From Pseudoalteromonas flavipulchra NCIMB 2033 = ATCC BAA-314 (GTDB taxonomy: Bacteria > Pseudomonadota > Gammaproteobacteria > Enterobacterales > Alteromonadaceae), in NCBI GenBank assembly GCA_000814665.1, contig JWIH01000018.1:372001-436000 (forward strand): a stretch of 64,000 bases of DNA. The letters are read 5' to 3'. Shown piece by piece: positions 54,963 to 64,000 of this stretch. Below the pieces are notes generated by a model. The model searched no databases, was not told where the DNA came from, and saw only the letters and a list, made by a program, of their open reading frames with translations. How positions within the stretch are numbered: position 1 is the first letter of the stretch; every line of letters starts with the position of its first letter. A program made the translations under genes and the position numbers.

Positions 54963-56309
54963 TTAGCCTTCAATTAAACCTTGGTTGATTGCTTCAAGAT
55001 CGGTACGAGATAGTGTACCTGCAGCTTGTTTTAAACGCAGCGACGAAAGTACATAGCGATAACGAATATCAGCTAAGTTACGTTTCGCATTATACAGGTT
55101 TTGCGTGCTGACTAGTACGTCCACGATGGTACGAGTACCTACATCAAAGCCCGCTTCAGTTGCTTGTAACGCACTTTCTGCTGAAACAACCGCTTGCTCT
55201 AGCGCACGGTAAGTTGCAACGTCTGAAACCACTTGGTTATAAGATGTGATCACTGAGCGTGTCATGTTACGCATTGCCGCTTCCATATCTTCGCTGCTAG
55301 CAACAAAGTTTGCGCGAGCTTGATCGGTCGCCGCAACGGTTTGACCACCAGTATAAATTGGTACGTCTAACGTTAAACCTACCGAAGTTCTGTCGCTACG
55401 TGGAGCATGTTGTCTACCTGCACTGTCAGCTAAAGAATCAGAATAAGTAGCATTTAAGTTTAGTGTTGGGTAGTGTCCAGCTTTAGCTAAATCAATTTGA
55501 TCTTTTGCGATGTCTACCGCGGATTTTGCGACTTGAAGGTCTAAGTTCTTCGCTTTTGCAATCTCGATAAAATCATTGGTATTTTGCGTAGGCTTAACTG
55601 TTGAGAAGGTTTCAGTATTTAACTTATCTAGCTTAGCGTGATACTTACCCGTAATTGTACGTAATGTTTCACGTGCTGTTTCAACCGCATTACCTGCTAT
55701 GATTTCGTCTGCAACTGCACGGTCAAATTGCGCTCTTGCTTCATGCACGTCTGTAATTGCAGTTAAACCTACTTCGTAGCGCTGTTTAGTTTGCTCTAGT
55801 TGACGTTCAATAGCGCGCTTCTCGGCTTGTACAAACTCTAGGCTATCTAACGCGCTTAGCACATTAAAGTAACCTTCAGCAATACGGACAATCAAAGTTT
55901 GCTTTTGCTGCTCATATTGAGTCGATGCTTGCATTGCACGTTTTTCAGCAATTGAAAGACCCTGCCAAGATGCCATATTAAAAATGGTTTGGTTTAGGGT
56001 AATTGAACGCTGAAAGGTGTCAGTGTCAGACTCAAACATGGTATAGCCTGTTGAGTCATTTTGCTGGCTCGATGGACCTTCAGAGTTTACGTCTGTGTAA
56101 CTCATTTGAAAACCAAGCTGAGGCAGCAATACGCCTAACGCTTGGTCTTGTGCATATTTTTGCGCATCAGCCTGCGCTTTAGCCTTTAATACGGTAGGAT
56201 CGTTAGCCGTTGCAATGTCGTATACTTGCAGTAGGTCTTCCGCGTGGGACAGGCTGCTTGAAAGTGCGCACGACAACCCAACAACTAATGATAGTAGAGT
56301 TTTTTTCAT
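54963..56309 (-). CDS. tolC: Outer-membrane efflux channel TolC
   Basis: Trimeric outer-membrane exit duct for RND, MFS and type I secretion systems. The 448-aa protein has a signal peptide ending SLSHA, then EDLLQVYDIATANDPTVLKA. The two structural repeats show as QRYEVGLTAITDVHEARAQF (about 176) and FDVGTRTIVDVLVSTQNLYN (about 380). It is divergent from nudF with a palindrome-containing gap, as in E. coli. Confidence 0.93.
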   Translation of the reverse strand: MKKTLLSLVVGLSCALSSSLSHAEDLLQVYDIATANDPTVLKAKAQADAQKYAQDQALGVLLPQLGFQMSYTDVNSEGPSSQQNDSTGYTMFESDTDTFQRSITLNQTIFNMASWQGLSIAEKRAMQASTQYEQQKQTLIVRIAEGYFNVLSALDSLEFVQAEKRAIERQLEQTKQRYEVGLTAITDVHEARAQFDRAVADEIIAGNAVETARETLRTITGKYHAKLDKLNTETFSTVKPTQNTNDFIEIAKAKNLDLQVAKSAVDIAKDQIDLAKAGHYPTLNLNATYSDSLADSAGRQHAPRSDRTSVGLTLDVPIYTGGQTVAATDQARANFVASSEDMEAAMRNMTRSVITSYNQVVSDVATYRALEQAVVSAESALQATEAGFDVGTRTIVDVLVSTQNLYNAKRNLADIRYRYVLSSLRLKQAAGTLSRTDLEAINQGLIEG

Positions 56310-56556
56310 TTTTCGCTCAGTCCTTAGACAATTTTTATACTGTCAGCATGTTACCCTGTTTTTGCGGCCCAATTAAAGACCAAATGCGTAAAACATCGCC
56401 AACAAGTGTAACAGAATATATTAATACCACTTGGGTATTGTAAAGTGGAAAAAGTTAAAGGTAAACGACTTCGTTTACTTATTCAGGTATGACCCTACTA
56501 TAAGGGCGATTGGTTAGCTTTTAAACCGTTGCTATTAAAAAATACAGGATTATTTT
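56310..56556. promoter_or_regulatory. Divergent tolC/nudF control region
   Basis: Two inverted repeats stand out: AATACC-N5-GGTATT (56423-56439) and the near-perfect palindrome GTAAACGA-CT-TCGTTTAC (56461-56478). A possible nudF promoter is TTTACT (56474-56479) with TACTAT (56496-56501), 16 bases apart, so the second palindrome would overlap its -35 box and could be a repressor site. Confidence 0.45.
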
Positions 56557-57159
56557 ATGAAACCTTTGAGTCAGTTTAACAAAGTCGACGTCAATGTTTC
56601 TTCAACAGAAACAATCTTCAATGGTTTTTTCACCATTCACAAGTACCAATTTACTCACGCCTTATTTAATGGTGGGGTATCAGAGCCGATAACTCGCGAG
56701 ATATTAGAGCGTGGTCATGCGGTTGCAATATTGCCGTACGATCCTGTTACAGACAGCGTGTTGCTTATTGAGCAAATTCGCATAGGGGCGTTGGCTTCAA
56801 AACACTCTCCTTGGCTTTTGGAATGCATTGCAGGAATGGCAGAAGGGAGCGAAGATTATGAGAGTGTAGCAAGAAAAGAAGCTAAAGAAGAAGCTGGACT
56901 TGAGCTTGATAAGCTCATTTATATGCGCTCTTATTTATCAAGTCCAGGTGGTACAACAGAGCGACTATATCTGTATTTAGCGCTTGCTGATTTATCTGAA
57001 GCGGGTGGGGTTTATGGATTGGCTGAAGAAGGTGAAGATATCAAAGTGCATGTGATGCCACTTGATGAAGCCCTTGCACGCCTTGATAATGAGGAAATCG
57101 ATAACGCTGCCACTGTTATTAGTCTACAATGGTTGGCATTAAATAAAGCGCGGATATAG
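56557..57159 (+). CDS. nudF: ADP-ribose pyrophosphatase NudF
   Basis: Nudix hydrolase splitting ADP-ribose into AMP and ribose 5-phosphate. The 200-aa protein has the Nudix box GMAEGSEDYESVARKEAKEE (with AGL following), where Lys replaces the usual Arg at the start of the REUXEE part. ILPYDPVTDSVLLIEQIRIG and YLYLALADL are typical. First in the nudF-yqiB-cpdA-yqiA order. Confidence 0.92.
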   Translation: MKPLSQFNKVDVNVSSTETIFNGFFTIHKYQFTHALFNGGVSEPITREILERGHAVAILPYDPVTDSVLLIEQIRIGALASKHSPWLLECIAGMAEGSEDYESVARKEAKEEAGLELDKLIYMRSYLSSPGGTTERLYLYLALADLSEAGGVYGLAEEGEDIKVHVMPLDEALARLDNEEIDNAATVISLQWLALNKARI

Positions 57160-57181
57160 AAGCAGTTTAGGAGTCGTATTT

Positions 57182-57637
57182 TTGTCACAAGTGCTGAGTT
57201 CAAAGCAGTATATTCAATCTCTGCCCCGTTACATCACGCTGTGCGAACGTAATTATTTACGGGCGCTAAAATTGCTACCTGAAGAAGTGGTCGGCGAAAG
57301 CCGAGTGATTGACTTAGCCTCTGCACGCTACTGTTTGAGCGTCGCTGGGGTCAGTAAATACACAACGGACATTCACATCGAGCAGATGGCGACGATAAGC
57401 GCCCATCTGCCACACTTTTCGTTGTCTGTGCGCCTCTACCATGATGCTAAAGTGGCTGAAGTAATTCACCGTGATTATCATCGTCGAATAAAGCCATCCT
57501 ATGGTTACCCAAATCCTGATATGCACCAAAAAGATGAAAAGTATCAAATAAATGCGTTTTTAGCTGATTGGCTTATGGTGTGTTTAGAAAAAGGCCGCGT
57601 ACATTTAAACTGGGATGTAAACAATGGCTTGGTTTGA
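57182..57637 (+). CDS. yqiB: DUF1249 protein YqiB
   Basis: A 151-aa cytoplasmic protein of the DUF1249 family. TTG 57182 has AGGAG about nine bases upstream. Family features include YITLCERNYLRALKLLP, RVYHDAKVAEV-like SVRLYHDAKVAEVIHRD, and YPNPDMHQKDEKYQINAFLA. Function unknown. It overlaps cpdA by 14 bases. Confidence 0.9.
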   Translation: MSQVLSSKQYIQSLPRYITLCERNYLRALKLLPEEVVGESRVIDLASARYCLSVAGVSKYTTDIHIEQMATISAHLPHFSLSVRLYHDAKVAEVIHRDYHRRIKPSYGYPNPDMHQKDEKYQINAFLADWLMVCLEKGRVHLNWDVNNGLV

Positions 57638-58400
57638 TCTTGAGCTGCAACTCGATAAATCGCAAATTCGTATTGGCCATTTTACGGATTGTCATTTGTT
57701 TGCCATGCCCTCTGGGGAATATTTTGCGGTAAATACCGCCGCTAACCTTGAACGCACTCTCGCCGCGATGGCAAAAGAGCATTTTGATTGTGTGGTGTTT
57801 GGCGGTGATTTAACACAAGATCACAGTGCGGCTTCTTATCATGAGTTTGCCCGTTTAGTGAGTGAGAGTGAGTTGCAATGCCCTGTGCTTTGGGTGCCGG
57901 GTAACCACGACGAGCTAGCGTTACTTGAAGAAATAAGTGCTGGGCAAATCGTTCGTCATAAGCGCATCTCAGGTCCATTTGGTCAGGTGCTACTGTTAAA
58001 CTCAAAAGGTGAAACACCCGCAGGATGGTGCGCTAAGTCACATTTAGAGATGCTCAAAAACAAGCTTAACAATAGTATCAACGACAATACGATTGTTTTT
58101 GCTCACCACCATCCTAGGCCGATAGATGGCTATTTAGATAAACATATGCTCGAAAATGGTCCTGCACTGTTAAACTTGCTGGTGGACTCAGAGCAAGTCT
58201 TAGGGCTATTTCATGGTCATGTGCACAATGAATATCAACAACAATTTCGCACTTTGCCTATCTATGCGACGCCTGCAACATCAATCCAATTTGAAAAGCA
58301 CACAAAGGACTGGTGTCAGTCTGATTTGGGTCCCGCTTATCGTGTCATCGTATTTAGTAAAAGCGCTATAACAACAGAGGTAAAATGGCTCGGAAAGTAG
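57624..58400 (+). CDS. cpdA: 3',5'-cyclic-AMP phosphodiesterase CpdA
   Basis: Calcineurin-like class III phosphodiesterase degrading cyclic AMP. The 258-aa protein has all metal motifs: FTDCHLF, FGGDLTQDHS, VPGNHDE, AHHHPRPID and LFHGHVHNE. The first motif has DCH where many family members have DxH. In the nudF-yqiB-cpdA-yqiA operon. Confidence 0.94.
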   Translation: MAWFDLELQLDKSQIRIGHFTDCHLFAMPSGEYFAVNTAANLERTLAAMAKEHFDCVVFGGDLTQDHSAASYHEFARLVSESELQCPVLWVPGNHDELALLEEISAGQIVRHKRISGPFGQVLLLNSKGETPAGWCAKSHLEMLKNKLNNSINDNTIVFAHHHPRPIDGYLDKHMLENGPALLNLLVDSEQVLGLFHGHVHNEYQQQFRTLPIYATPATSIQFEKHTKDWCQSDLGPAYRVIVFSKSAITTEVKWLGK

Positions 58401-58948
58401 TTTATATACACGGCTTTAATAGCTCAGAGCTATCCTATAAAGCAACGGCATTTGGTGAATATATGATGGATAAACAAACGCCATACTTTGTCCCAAGGCT
58501 GCATTATGATCCGAGGGTCGCATTGGCACAGTTGGATAGCGTCATTGATTCTGATACTGTGTTATTAGGTAGCTCGTTAGGCGGCTATTACGCCACCTAC
58601 TTTTCACAACATCTTGGCTGTAAAGCGGTGGTGATAAATCCTGCAGTTAGGCCTTTTTCATTATTAAATGACTACCTTGGACCACAATACAATCCTTATC
58701 AGGATTGTCATTATGAGCTGCTGCATGAGCATATTGATGCGTTAAAATCCATGTATGTCGAGCAGCTTAGTAATCCAGAAAACTTGCTATTATTGCAACA
58801 AACGGGCGACGAGGTGCTGCCTTTTGAAGAGGCGGTGCGTTATTATAGTCATTGTCGTCAAATTATTGAGTTTGGTGGGGATCATAGCTTTGTTGAATTT
58901 CCACGCTATTTTGACACCATCACCAAATTTTTAACTATCAAAAATTAG
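58385..58948 (+). CDS. yqiA: Esterase YqiA
   Basis: A 187-aa alpha/beta-hydrolase of the UPF0227 family. YIHGFNSSELS is the oxyanion region, GSSLGGYYATYF the nucleophile elbow with Ser, and GGDHSFVEF the catalytic His. It overlaps cpdA by 16 bases and precedes parE, as in E. coli. It may cleave acyl esters; the physiological substrate is unclear. Confidence 0.92.
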   Translation: MARKVVYIHGFNSSELSYKATAFGEYMMDKQTPYFVPRLHYDPRVALAQLDSVIDSDTVLLGSSLGGYYATYFSQHLGCKAVVINPAVRPFSLLNDYLGPQYNPYQDCHYELLHEHIDALKSMYVEQLSNPENLLLLQQTGDEVLPFEEAVRYYSHCRQIIEFGGDHSFVEFPRYFDTITKFLTIKN

Positions 58949-59025
58949 AATTTATGCACAAAGCTCTGCTCAAAACTGTACGTTGTGCATATACTAGCGG
59001 ATAAAAAGATAACTAGAACTAGCCT

Positions 59026-60915
59026 ATGAGTCAGCAAAACTATAATGCCGAAGCTATTGAGGTACTCAATGGCTTAGAGCCAGTTAAGCGCCGTCCTGGC
59101 ATGTATACCGATACCACCAGACCTAATCATTTAGGCCAAGAGGTTATCGATAACAGTGTCGATGAAGCCTTAGCCGGACATGCCACCAAGATTGACGTGA
59201 TCTTGCACGAAGATAACTCCTTTGAAGTCATCGACGACGGTCGAGGAATGCCAGTGGACATTCACCCAGAAGAGGGCGTGCCTGGGGTTGAATTGATCTT
59301 GACCAAACTTCATGCTGGGGGCAAGTTTTCCAATAAAAACTACCAGTTCTCCGGTGGTCTACATGGGGTGGGTATATCGGTTGTTAATGCGTTGTCGACT
59401 CGAGTCGAAATTACCGTTAAACGCGATGCGCAAATCTATGAAATGGCATTTGAAAACGGCGATAAAGTCGAAGACTTAAGAGTGACCGGCAGTGTTGGTA
59501 AGCGTAATACCGGCACCTCAGTACACTTTTGGCCCGACGCGAGTTATTTTGACTCAGCTAACTTCTCAATTACTAAGTTAAACCACTTGCTCAAAGCCAA
59601 GGCTGTATTGTGTCCTGGGCTTAGAATTCGTTTTGTAAATAAACAGACGAAAGAAACGCAAGAATGGCACTACGAGGCAGGTCTTGAGGATTACCTAAAA
59701 GACAGCGCTGAAGGCTATGAAGTGCTGCCGAAATCCCCATTTACAGGCAGTTTCAGTGGCTCAACCGAAGGGGTTGATTGGGCGCTTCATTGGTTGCCAG
59801 AGGGCGGCGAATCCATCGCTGAAAGCTACGTAAACCTTATTCCAACGGCACAAGGCGGAACTCATGTAAATGGGTTACGCCAAGGCTTACTTGAAGCGAT
59901 GCGTGAGTTTTGTGAATTCAGAAACCTGATCCCGCGTGGCGTTAAACTGACGCCTGATGATGTTTGGGACCGTTGTAGTTATGTCTTGTCGGTTAAAATG
60001 CAAGATCCACAATTTGCCGGTCAAACCAAAGAAAAGCTGTCATCACGTTCGTGCGCTACCTTTGTATCAGGCATTGTCAAAGACGCCTTTAGTTTATGGT
60101 TAAACGAACACACTGAAACGGCAGAGTTACTTGCTGAGCTGTGTATCAGCAATGCGCAAAAACGTTTGCGTGCTGCGAAAAAAGTGGTTCGTAAAAAAGT
60201 CACTTCGGGTCCAGCTTTACCGGGTAAATTAACCGATTGTTCTGGAAGTGAAACCGAACGCTCAGAAATCTTTTTGGTGGAAGGGGACTCAGCAGGTGGC
60301 TCGGCAAAACAAGCACGAGATCGTGAGTTTCAAGCAATCATGCCACTGCGCGGTAAAATCCTAAATACTTGGGAAGTGGAATCTGGACAGATCTTAGCCT
60401 CGCAAGAAGTACATGATATTTCTGTTGCCTTAGGTATTGACCCAGACTCTGAAGATTTATCAGGTTTGCGCTATGGCAAAGTATGTATCCTCGCGGATGC
60501 GGATTCTGACGGGCTTCACATTGCAACTTTATTATGCGCACTCTTTGTGAAGCATTTCCCTGAGCTTGTTCGTAAGGGCCATGTTTTTGTTGCCATGCCG
60601 CCGCTATTTCGCATTGATGTTGGTAAAGAAGTTTACTACGCCCTTGATGAAGATGAGAAAAAGGGCATTTTAGACCGTATTGAGGCTGAAAAGAAACGCG
60701 GAAAAGTAAACGTACAGCGCTTTAAAGGGTTGGGTGAAATGAACCCGTTGCAATTGCGTGAAACCACCATGGATCCAAATACTAGACGTTTAGTTCAGCT
60801 GACATTAGATGAGCCTGAACAAACCCTCGAAATGATGGATATGCTGTTAGCTAAAAAGCGCTCTGGCGACCGTAAAATTTGGCTTGAGCAGCACGGAGAT
60901 AAGGCAGAGGTTTAA
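59026..60915 (+). CDS. parE: DNA topoisomerase IV subunit B
   Basis: ATPase subunit of topoisomerase IV, which decatenates chromosomes. The 629-aa protein has the GHKL motifs QEVIDNSVDEALAG and VIDDGRGMPVD, the SGGLHGVGISVVNA lid region, and the TOPRIM motifs EIFLVEGDSAGGSAKQARDR (20 residues) and LADADSDGLHI. PLRGKILNTWEVE is typical of ParE. The usual partner parC is one gene downstream rather than adjacent. Confidence 0.96.
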   Translation: MSQQNYNAEAIEVLNGLEPVKRRPGMYTDTTRPNHLGQEVIDNSVDEALAGHATKIDVILHEDNSFEVIDDGRGMPVDIHPEEGVPGVELILTKLHAGGKFSNKNYQFSGGLHGVGISVVNALSTRVEITVKRDAQIYEMAFENGDKVEDLRVTGSVGKRNTGTSVHFWPDASYFDSANFSITKLNHLLKAKAVLCPGLRIRFVNKQTKETQEWHYEAGLEDYLKDSAEGYEVLPKSPFTGSFSGSTEGVDWALHWLPEGGESIAESYVNLIPTAQGGTHVNGLRQGLLEAMREFCEFRNLIPRGVKLTPDDVWDRCSYVLSVKMQDPQFAGQTKEKLSSRSCATFVSGIVKDAFSLWLNEHTETAELLAELCISNAQKRLRAAKKVVRKKVTSGPALPGKLTDCSGSETERSEIFLVEGDSAGGSAKQARDREFQAIMPLRGKILNTWEVESGQILASQEVHDISVALGIDPDSEDLSGLRYGKVCILADADSDGLHIATLLCALFVKHFPELVRKGHVFVAMPPLFRIDVGKEVYYALDEDEKKGILDRIEAEKKRGKVNVQRFKGLGEMNPLQLRETTMDPNTRRLVQLTLDEPEQTLEMMDMLLAKKRSGDRKIWLEQHGDKAEV

Positions 60916-60916
60916 C

Positions 60917-62026
60917 ATGAAAATACATTGCAAATTGACCAAGGTAGCGACGACACTGGCAGTAGCGTTATTAAGCTCACCAGCGCTGGCAAACGATATA
61001 CTTTCGCGCCTTTCGGTACCAAAAGGGTATGAGCTGAGCTATTTTGCGAAAGATGTTGAAAATGCAAGACAAATGGCGGTGGGTAAAGATGGCACTGTGT
61101 ATGTTGGCTCTCGCAAAGCGGGTAAAGTTCACGCACTCATTGACAACAATCGTGATGGCGTAGCCGACAAGAAAATCTTGGTTGCAGAAGGGCTGAATAT
61201 GCCCTCCGGTATTGCTCTAAAAGACGGTGACTTATACGTTGCTGAAGTTGAGCGTATTGTGCGGTTTAAGCAAATCGCAAAAAACCTCAAGGCACCGGTA
61301 AAAGAAGTGGTGTTTGATGATTTGCCTGACAAACGCCACCACGGCTGGAAGTACCTAACAGTATCGCCTGAAGGCGAACTGATCATTCCTGTTGGCGTGC
61401 CTTGTAATATTTGTGCCGAAGACCCTAAGTTTGGCCGTATATTTTCACTAAATCTTGAGACAAAAAAGCTTTCGACGATTGCCAAAGGTGTGCGTAACTC
61501 AGTGGGTTTCGATTATCACCCAGTAACCGGAAAGTTATGGTTTAGCGATAACGGTCGCGACATGATGGGAGATGATATTCCACCATGTGAAATCAACCGC
61601 GTTGACGAAATAGGTCAGCATTTTGGCTTCCCGTATGTTCATGGCGGCAGTGTGCTAGACCCTGAATTTGGTGAGGGTAAATCGGTGACTGACTACGCCA
61701 TGCCAGCACTTGCACTACAAGCGCACGTTGCACCGCTGGGCATTCACTTTTATCGTGGCGAGCAATTTCCAAAGGCAATGAAGCATCAGCTTTTTGTTGC
61801 TGAACATGGTTCTTGGAACCGCAGCAAAAAAGTGGGCTATCGAGTAATGCGAGCAAACGTGCAAGATGGCCAAATTCGAGGCTATGAGCCTTTCCTTACC
61901 GGCTTTATGGAAAACGAAACAACCTATGGTCGACCAGCCGCAATTGCAGAGCTCGATGACGGTAGCCTGCTCGTTTCCGATGATTACGCCAATGCGATAT
62001 ATCGCATCAGCTACAACAACAAGTAA
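60917..62026 (+). CDS. Secreted six-bladed beta-propeller, sorbosone/PQQ-dehydrogenase-like
   Basis: A 369-aa protein with signal peptide (cleavage after PALA) and NHL/PQQ-type propeller repeats. [40 protein letters not shown] and [20 protein letters not shown] match the glucose/sorbosone dehydrogenase family. [10 protein letters not shown] has a Cys pair but no heme-type CxxCH. ATG 60917 starts immediately after the parE stop, and parC starts eight bases after its own stop, so it sits inside the parE-parC operon. Cofactor use and substrate are unknown. Confidence 0.82.
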   Translation: MKIHCKLTKVATTLAVALLSSPALANDILSRLSVPKGYELSYFAKDVENARQMAVGKDGTVYVGSRKAGKVHALIDNNRDGVADKKILVAEGLNMPSGIALKDGDLYVAEVERIVRFKQIAKNLKAPVKEVVFDDLPDKRHHGWKYLTVSPEGELIIPVGVPCNICAEDPKFGRIFSLNLETKKLSTIAKGVRNSVGFDYHPVTGKLWFSDNGRDMMGDDIPPCEINRVDEIGQHFGFPYVHGGSVLDPEFGEGKSVTDYAMPALALQAHVAPLGIHFYRGEQFPKAMKHQLFVAEHGSWNRSKKVGYRVMRANVQDGQIRGYEPFLTGFMENETTYGRPAAIAELDDGSLLVSDDYANAIYRISYNNK

Positions 62027-62034
62027 GGTGTAAC

Positions 62035-64000
62035 ATGACAGATCCTCAAGCCTTGTCCTTGCAAGGCATTGAACAACTTCCGATGGGGCGTTTTACTGAA
62101 GACGCCTACCTGAACTATTCCATGTATGTGATCATGGATAGGGCGTTGCCACATATTGGTGACGGCCTGAAGCCTGTACAACGTCGTATTGTATATGCGA
62201 TGAGTGAGCTGGGCTTGTCTGCTCAAGCAAAATACAAAAAATCTGCCCGTACCGTCGGTGACGTATTGGGTAAATATCACCCTCATGGCGACAGTGCTTG
62301 TTATGAGGCCATGGTACTCATGGCGCAGCCGTTTTCTTATCGCTATCCGCTGGTGGATGGCCAAGGTAACTGGGGTGCTGCGGATGATCCTAAATCATTT
62401 GCTGCGATGCGTTATACCGAGGCGCGTTTATCTAAGTTCTCAGAAGTACTGCTGAAAGAGCTTGGTCAAGGTACGGTTGATTGGACCGCTAACTTTGATG
62501 GCACCTTAGATGAGCCACAAGTGTTACCCGCGCGTTTACCACATATCCTGCTGAATGGGGTGACAGGTATTGCGGTGGGGATGGCAACCGATATTCCGCC
62601 GCATAACGTACGCGAAGTTGCTGAAGCTTGTTGTTTGTTATTGGATAAGCCTAAAACCGAACTAGAAGAAATTCTAGAATTGGTCAAAGCGCCAGATTAT
62701 CCAACCGATGCGGAAATCATTACGCCGCAAGAAGAGATCAAAAAGCTTTACACCACAGGTCGTGGCTCAATCAAGATGCGTGCTGTGTACACCGAAGAGC
62801 AAGGCGAAGTGGTGATCACCGCGTTGCCACATCAATGTTCGGGTGCCAAGGTGCTAGAGCAGATAGCGGCACAAATGACAGCGAAGAAACTCCCTATGGT
62901 AGCGGATTTACGTGACGAATCGGATCATGAAAATCCGACGCGTATCGTCATCGTACCGCGCTCAAATCGAGTTAAGGTCGAGCCATTAATGGCGCACCTA
63001 TTTGCCACGACGGATCTTGAAAAGAACTACCGTGTTAACATCAATATGATTGGTTTAGACGGGCGTCCACAAGTTAAAGACTTGCGTCAGATTTTATCTG
63101 AGTGGTTAGTATTCCGTCGTGAAACGGTGCGTAGACGTTTGCAGTACCGTTTAGACAAAGTGCTTGCGCGTTTGCATATTCTTGAAGGTTTGATGATTGC
63201 ATTTTTGAATATCGATGAAGTCATCGAAATCATTCGCAACGAAGACAAACCAAAAGAAGAGTTAATAGCACGTTTTGGTCTTTCAGATAAGCAGGCAGAA
63301 GCAATTCTAGACCTGAAATTACGCCACCTTGCAAAGCTTGAAGAAATGAAGATCCGTGGTGAGCAGGATGAGCTTGAAAAAGAGCGTGATGGATTGGAAA
63401 AAACCTTAGGCTCTGAGCGTCGTATGTCGACATTAATGAAAAAGGAAATCCAAGAAGCTGCTGAATTGTATGGCGATGATAGACGCTCACCGGTAGTTGA
63501 GCGTGGTGAAGCCAAAGCGCTTAGCGAAAAAGATTTGATCCCATCAGAGTCTGTAACTGTTGTGCTATCTGAAAAAGGCTGGGCGCGTTTTGCGAAGGGT
63601 CACGATATCGATGCCGAAGGGCTAAGCTACCGCTCAGGAGACAGTTATAAAGCCTCAGCCAAAGGTAAGAGTAATCAGCCTGCGGTGTTCTTAGATACCT
63701 CCGGGCGAGCCTTTGCAACCGATGCGCATAGTTTACCTTCAGCTCGGAGTCAGGGCGAGCCGATGACGGGCCGCTTTAACTTGGCGTCAGGATGTAACTT
63801 TGAACATGTGGTCATGGGCGAAGAGAAGTCGACTTACCTGATGGCGACCGATGGCGGTTACGGCTTTATCAGTGACTTTGCTGATATGGTGAGCAAAAAC
63901 AAAAATGGTAAAGCGTTCGTCAGCGTGCCAAAAGGTGCACATTTGATGGCACCAATCCAGGTATTCGATGTTGCCACCGATATGTGTATGGCGATTTCGA
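62035..64000 (+). CDS. parC: DNA topoisomerase IV subunit A (partial, runs off the end)
   Basis: Breakage-reunion subunit of topoisomerase IV. The first 655 codons are present with no stop by the window edge. The catalytic Tyr lies in [10 protein letters not shown] (about residue 127). The quinolone-determining region [15 protein letters not shown] has the wild-type Ser (87, E. coli Ser80) and Glu (91, E. coli Glu84), so no classic resistance change is seen. The dimer coiled coil and the start of the C-terminal propeller follow. ATG 62035 is preceded by AAGGTG. Confidence 0.96.
   Translation, partial: MTDPQALSLQGIEQLPMGRFTEDAYLNYSMYVIMDRALPHIGDGLKPVQRRIVYAMSELGLSAQAKYKKSARTVGDVLGKYHPHGDSACYEAMVLMAQPFSYRYPLVDGQGNWGAADDPKSFAAMRYTEARLSKFSEVLLKELGQGTVDWTANFDGTLDEPQVLPARLPHILLNGVTGIAVGMATDIPPHNVREVAEACCLLLDKPKTELEEILELVKAPDYPTDAEIITPQEEIKKLYTTGRGSIKMRAVYTEEQGEVVITALPHQCSGAKVLEQIAAQMTAKKLPMVADLRDESDHENPTRIVIVPRSNRVKVEPLMAHLFATTDLEKNYRVNINMIGLDGRPQVKDLRQILSEWLVFRRETVRRRLQYRLDKVLARLHILEGLMIAFLNIDEVIEIIRNEDKPKEELIARFGLSDKQAEAILDLKLRHLAKLEEMKIRGEQDELEKERDGLEKTLGSERRMSTLMKKEIQEAAELYGDDRRSPVVERGEAKALSEKDLIPSESVTVVLSEKGWARFAKGHDIDAEGLSYRSGDSYKASAKGKSNQPAVFLDTSGRAFATDAHSLPSARSQGEPMTGRFNLASGCNFEHVVMGEEKSTYLMATDGGYGFISDFADMVSKNKNGKAFVSVPKGAHLMAPIQVFDVATDMCMAIS

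Noticed and set aside
62281..62330. Quinolone-resistance substitution in ParC
   Set aside because: The Ser and Glu at the positions equivalent to E. coli 80 and 84 are wild type.

Overview
The window reads as chromosomal backbone of a marine gammaproteobacterium of the order Alteromonadales, most likely Pseudoalteromonas or a close relative. Base composition looks even and moderately AT-rich, and gene orders are those of gammaproteobacterial housekeeping clusters (nnr-tsaE-amiB-mutL-miaA-hfq-hflX-hflK-hflC; ftsB-ispD-ispF-truD-surE-pcm-nlpD-rpoS; pepA-holC-valS divergent from lptFG; yggS-proC-yggT-rdgB-hemW divergent from pilTU; rsmE-gshB-yqgE-ruvX; tolC divergent from nudF-yqiB-cpdA-yqiA-parE-parC). 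No prophage, insertion sequence, CRISPR array or plasmid gene is visible. The genus is inferred from gene content and order, not from a search.

Layout. 1-8635: the amiB/mutL/hfq/hflKC operon, then a terminator. 8731-9365: a tandem array of about 19 REP-like palindromic units. 9438-12858: a DcaP-like porin divergent from acetyl-CoA synthetase (acs), followed by a CrbR-like response regulator. 13646-16012: a von Willebrand A protein, a MoxR ATPase and a DUF1653 protein on the minus strand. 16034-23159: two poorly known genes, then the ftsB-to-rpoS cluster. 23248-31065: valS, holC, a second REP-like array, pepA, and divergent lptFG. 31158-32750: an RDD membrane protein, tRNA-Leu(CAA), and three tandem repeats each carrying a copy of the tRNA 3' end and its terminator. 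32948-36186: a diguanylate cyclase and a histidine kinase. 36588-42747: a DUF885 lipoprotein and the hemW-to-yggS operon. 42778-45825: pilT, pilU and a binding-protein-like gene. 46142-50427: ruvX, yqgE, gshB, rsmE and two poorly known genes. 50507-56309: glnE and, on the other strand, a TcpQ-like protein, an LpxL-like acyltransferase and tolC. 56557-64000: nudF, yqiB, cpdA, yqiA, parE, a secreted beta-propeller protein, and parC, which runs off the end.

Main points. (1) rpoS carries an in-frame TAG at 22947-22949 where the family has a conserved Trp codon. The frame is otherwise open to 23159, so the stationary-phase sigma factor would lose all of region 4. (2) Downstream of tRNA-Leu there is an array resembling the rtT repeats of E. 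coli tyrT: units of 189-203 bp, each starting with 19 bp of the tRNA 3' end and carrying a terminator and a palindrome. (3) Three intergenic clusters share a REP design (GTAG followed by a short palindrome), which suggests mobilisation by a RAYT transposase encoded elsewhere. (4) The acs/porin intergenic region holds several palindromes that could be operators for the adjacent CrbR-like regulator. (5) A secreted propeller gene sits between parE and parC, and a periplasmic binding-protein-like gene is coupled to pilU. All functions given are assignments from sequence reading; none has been tested here.
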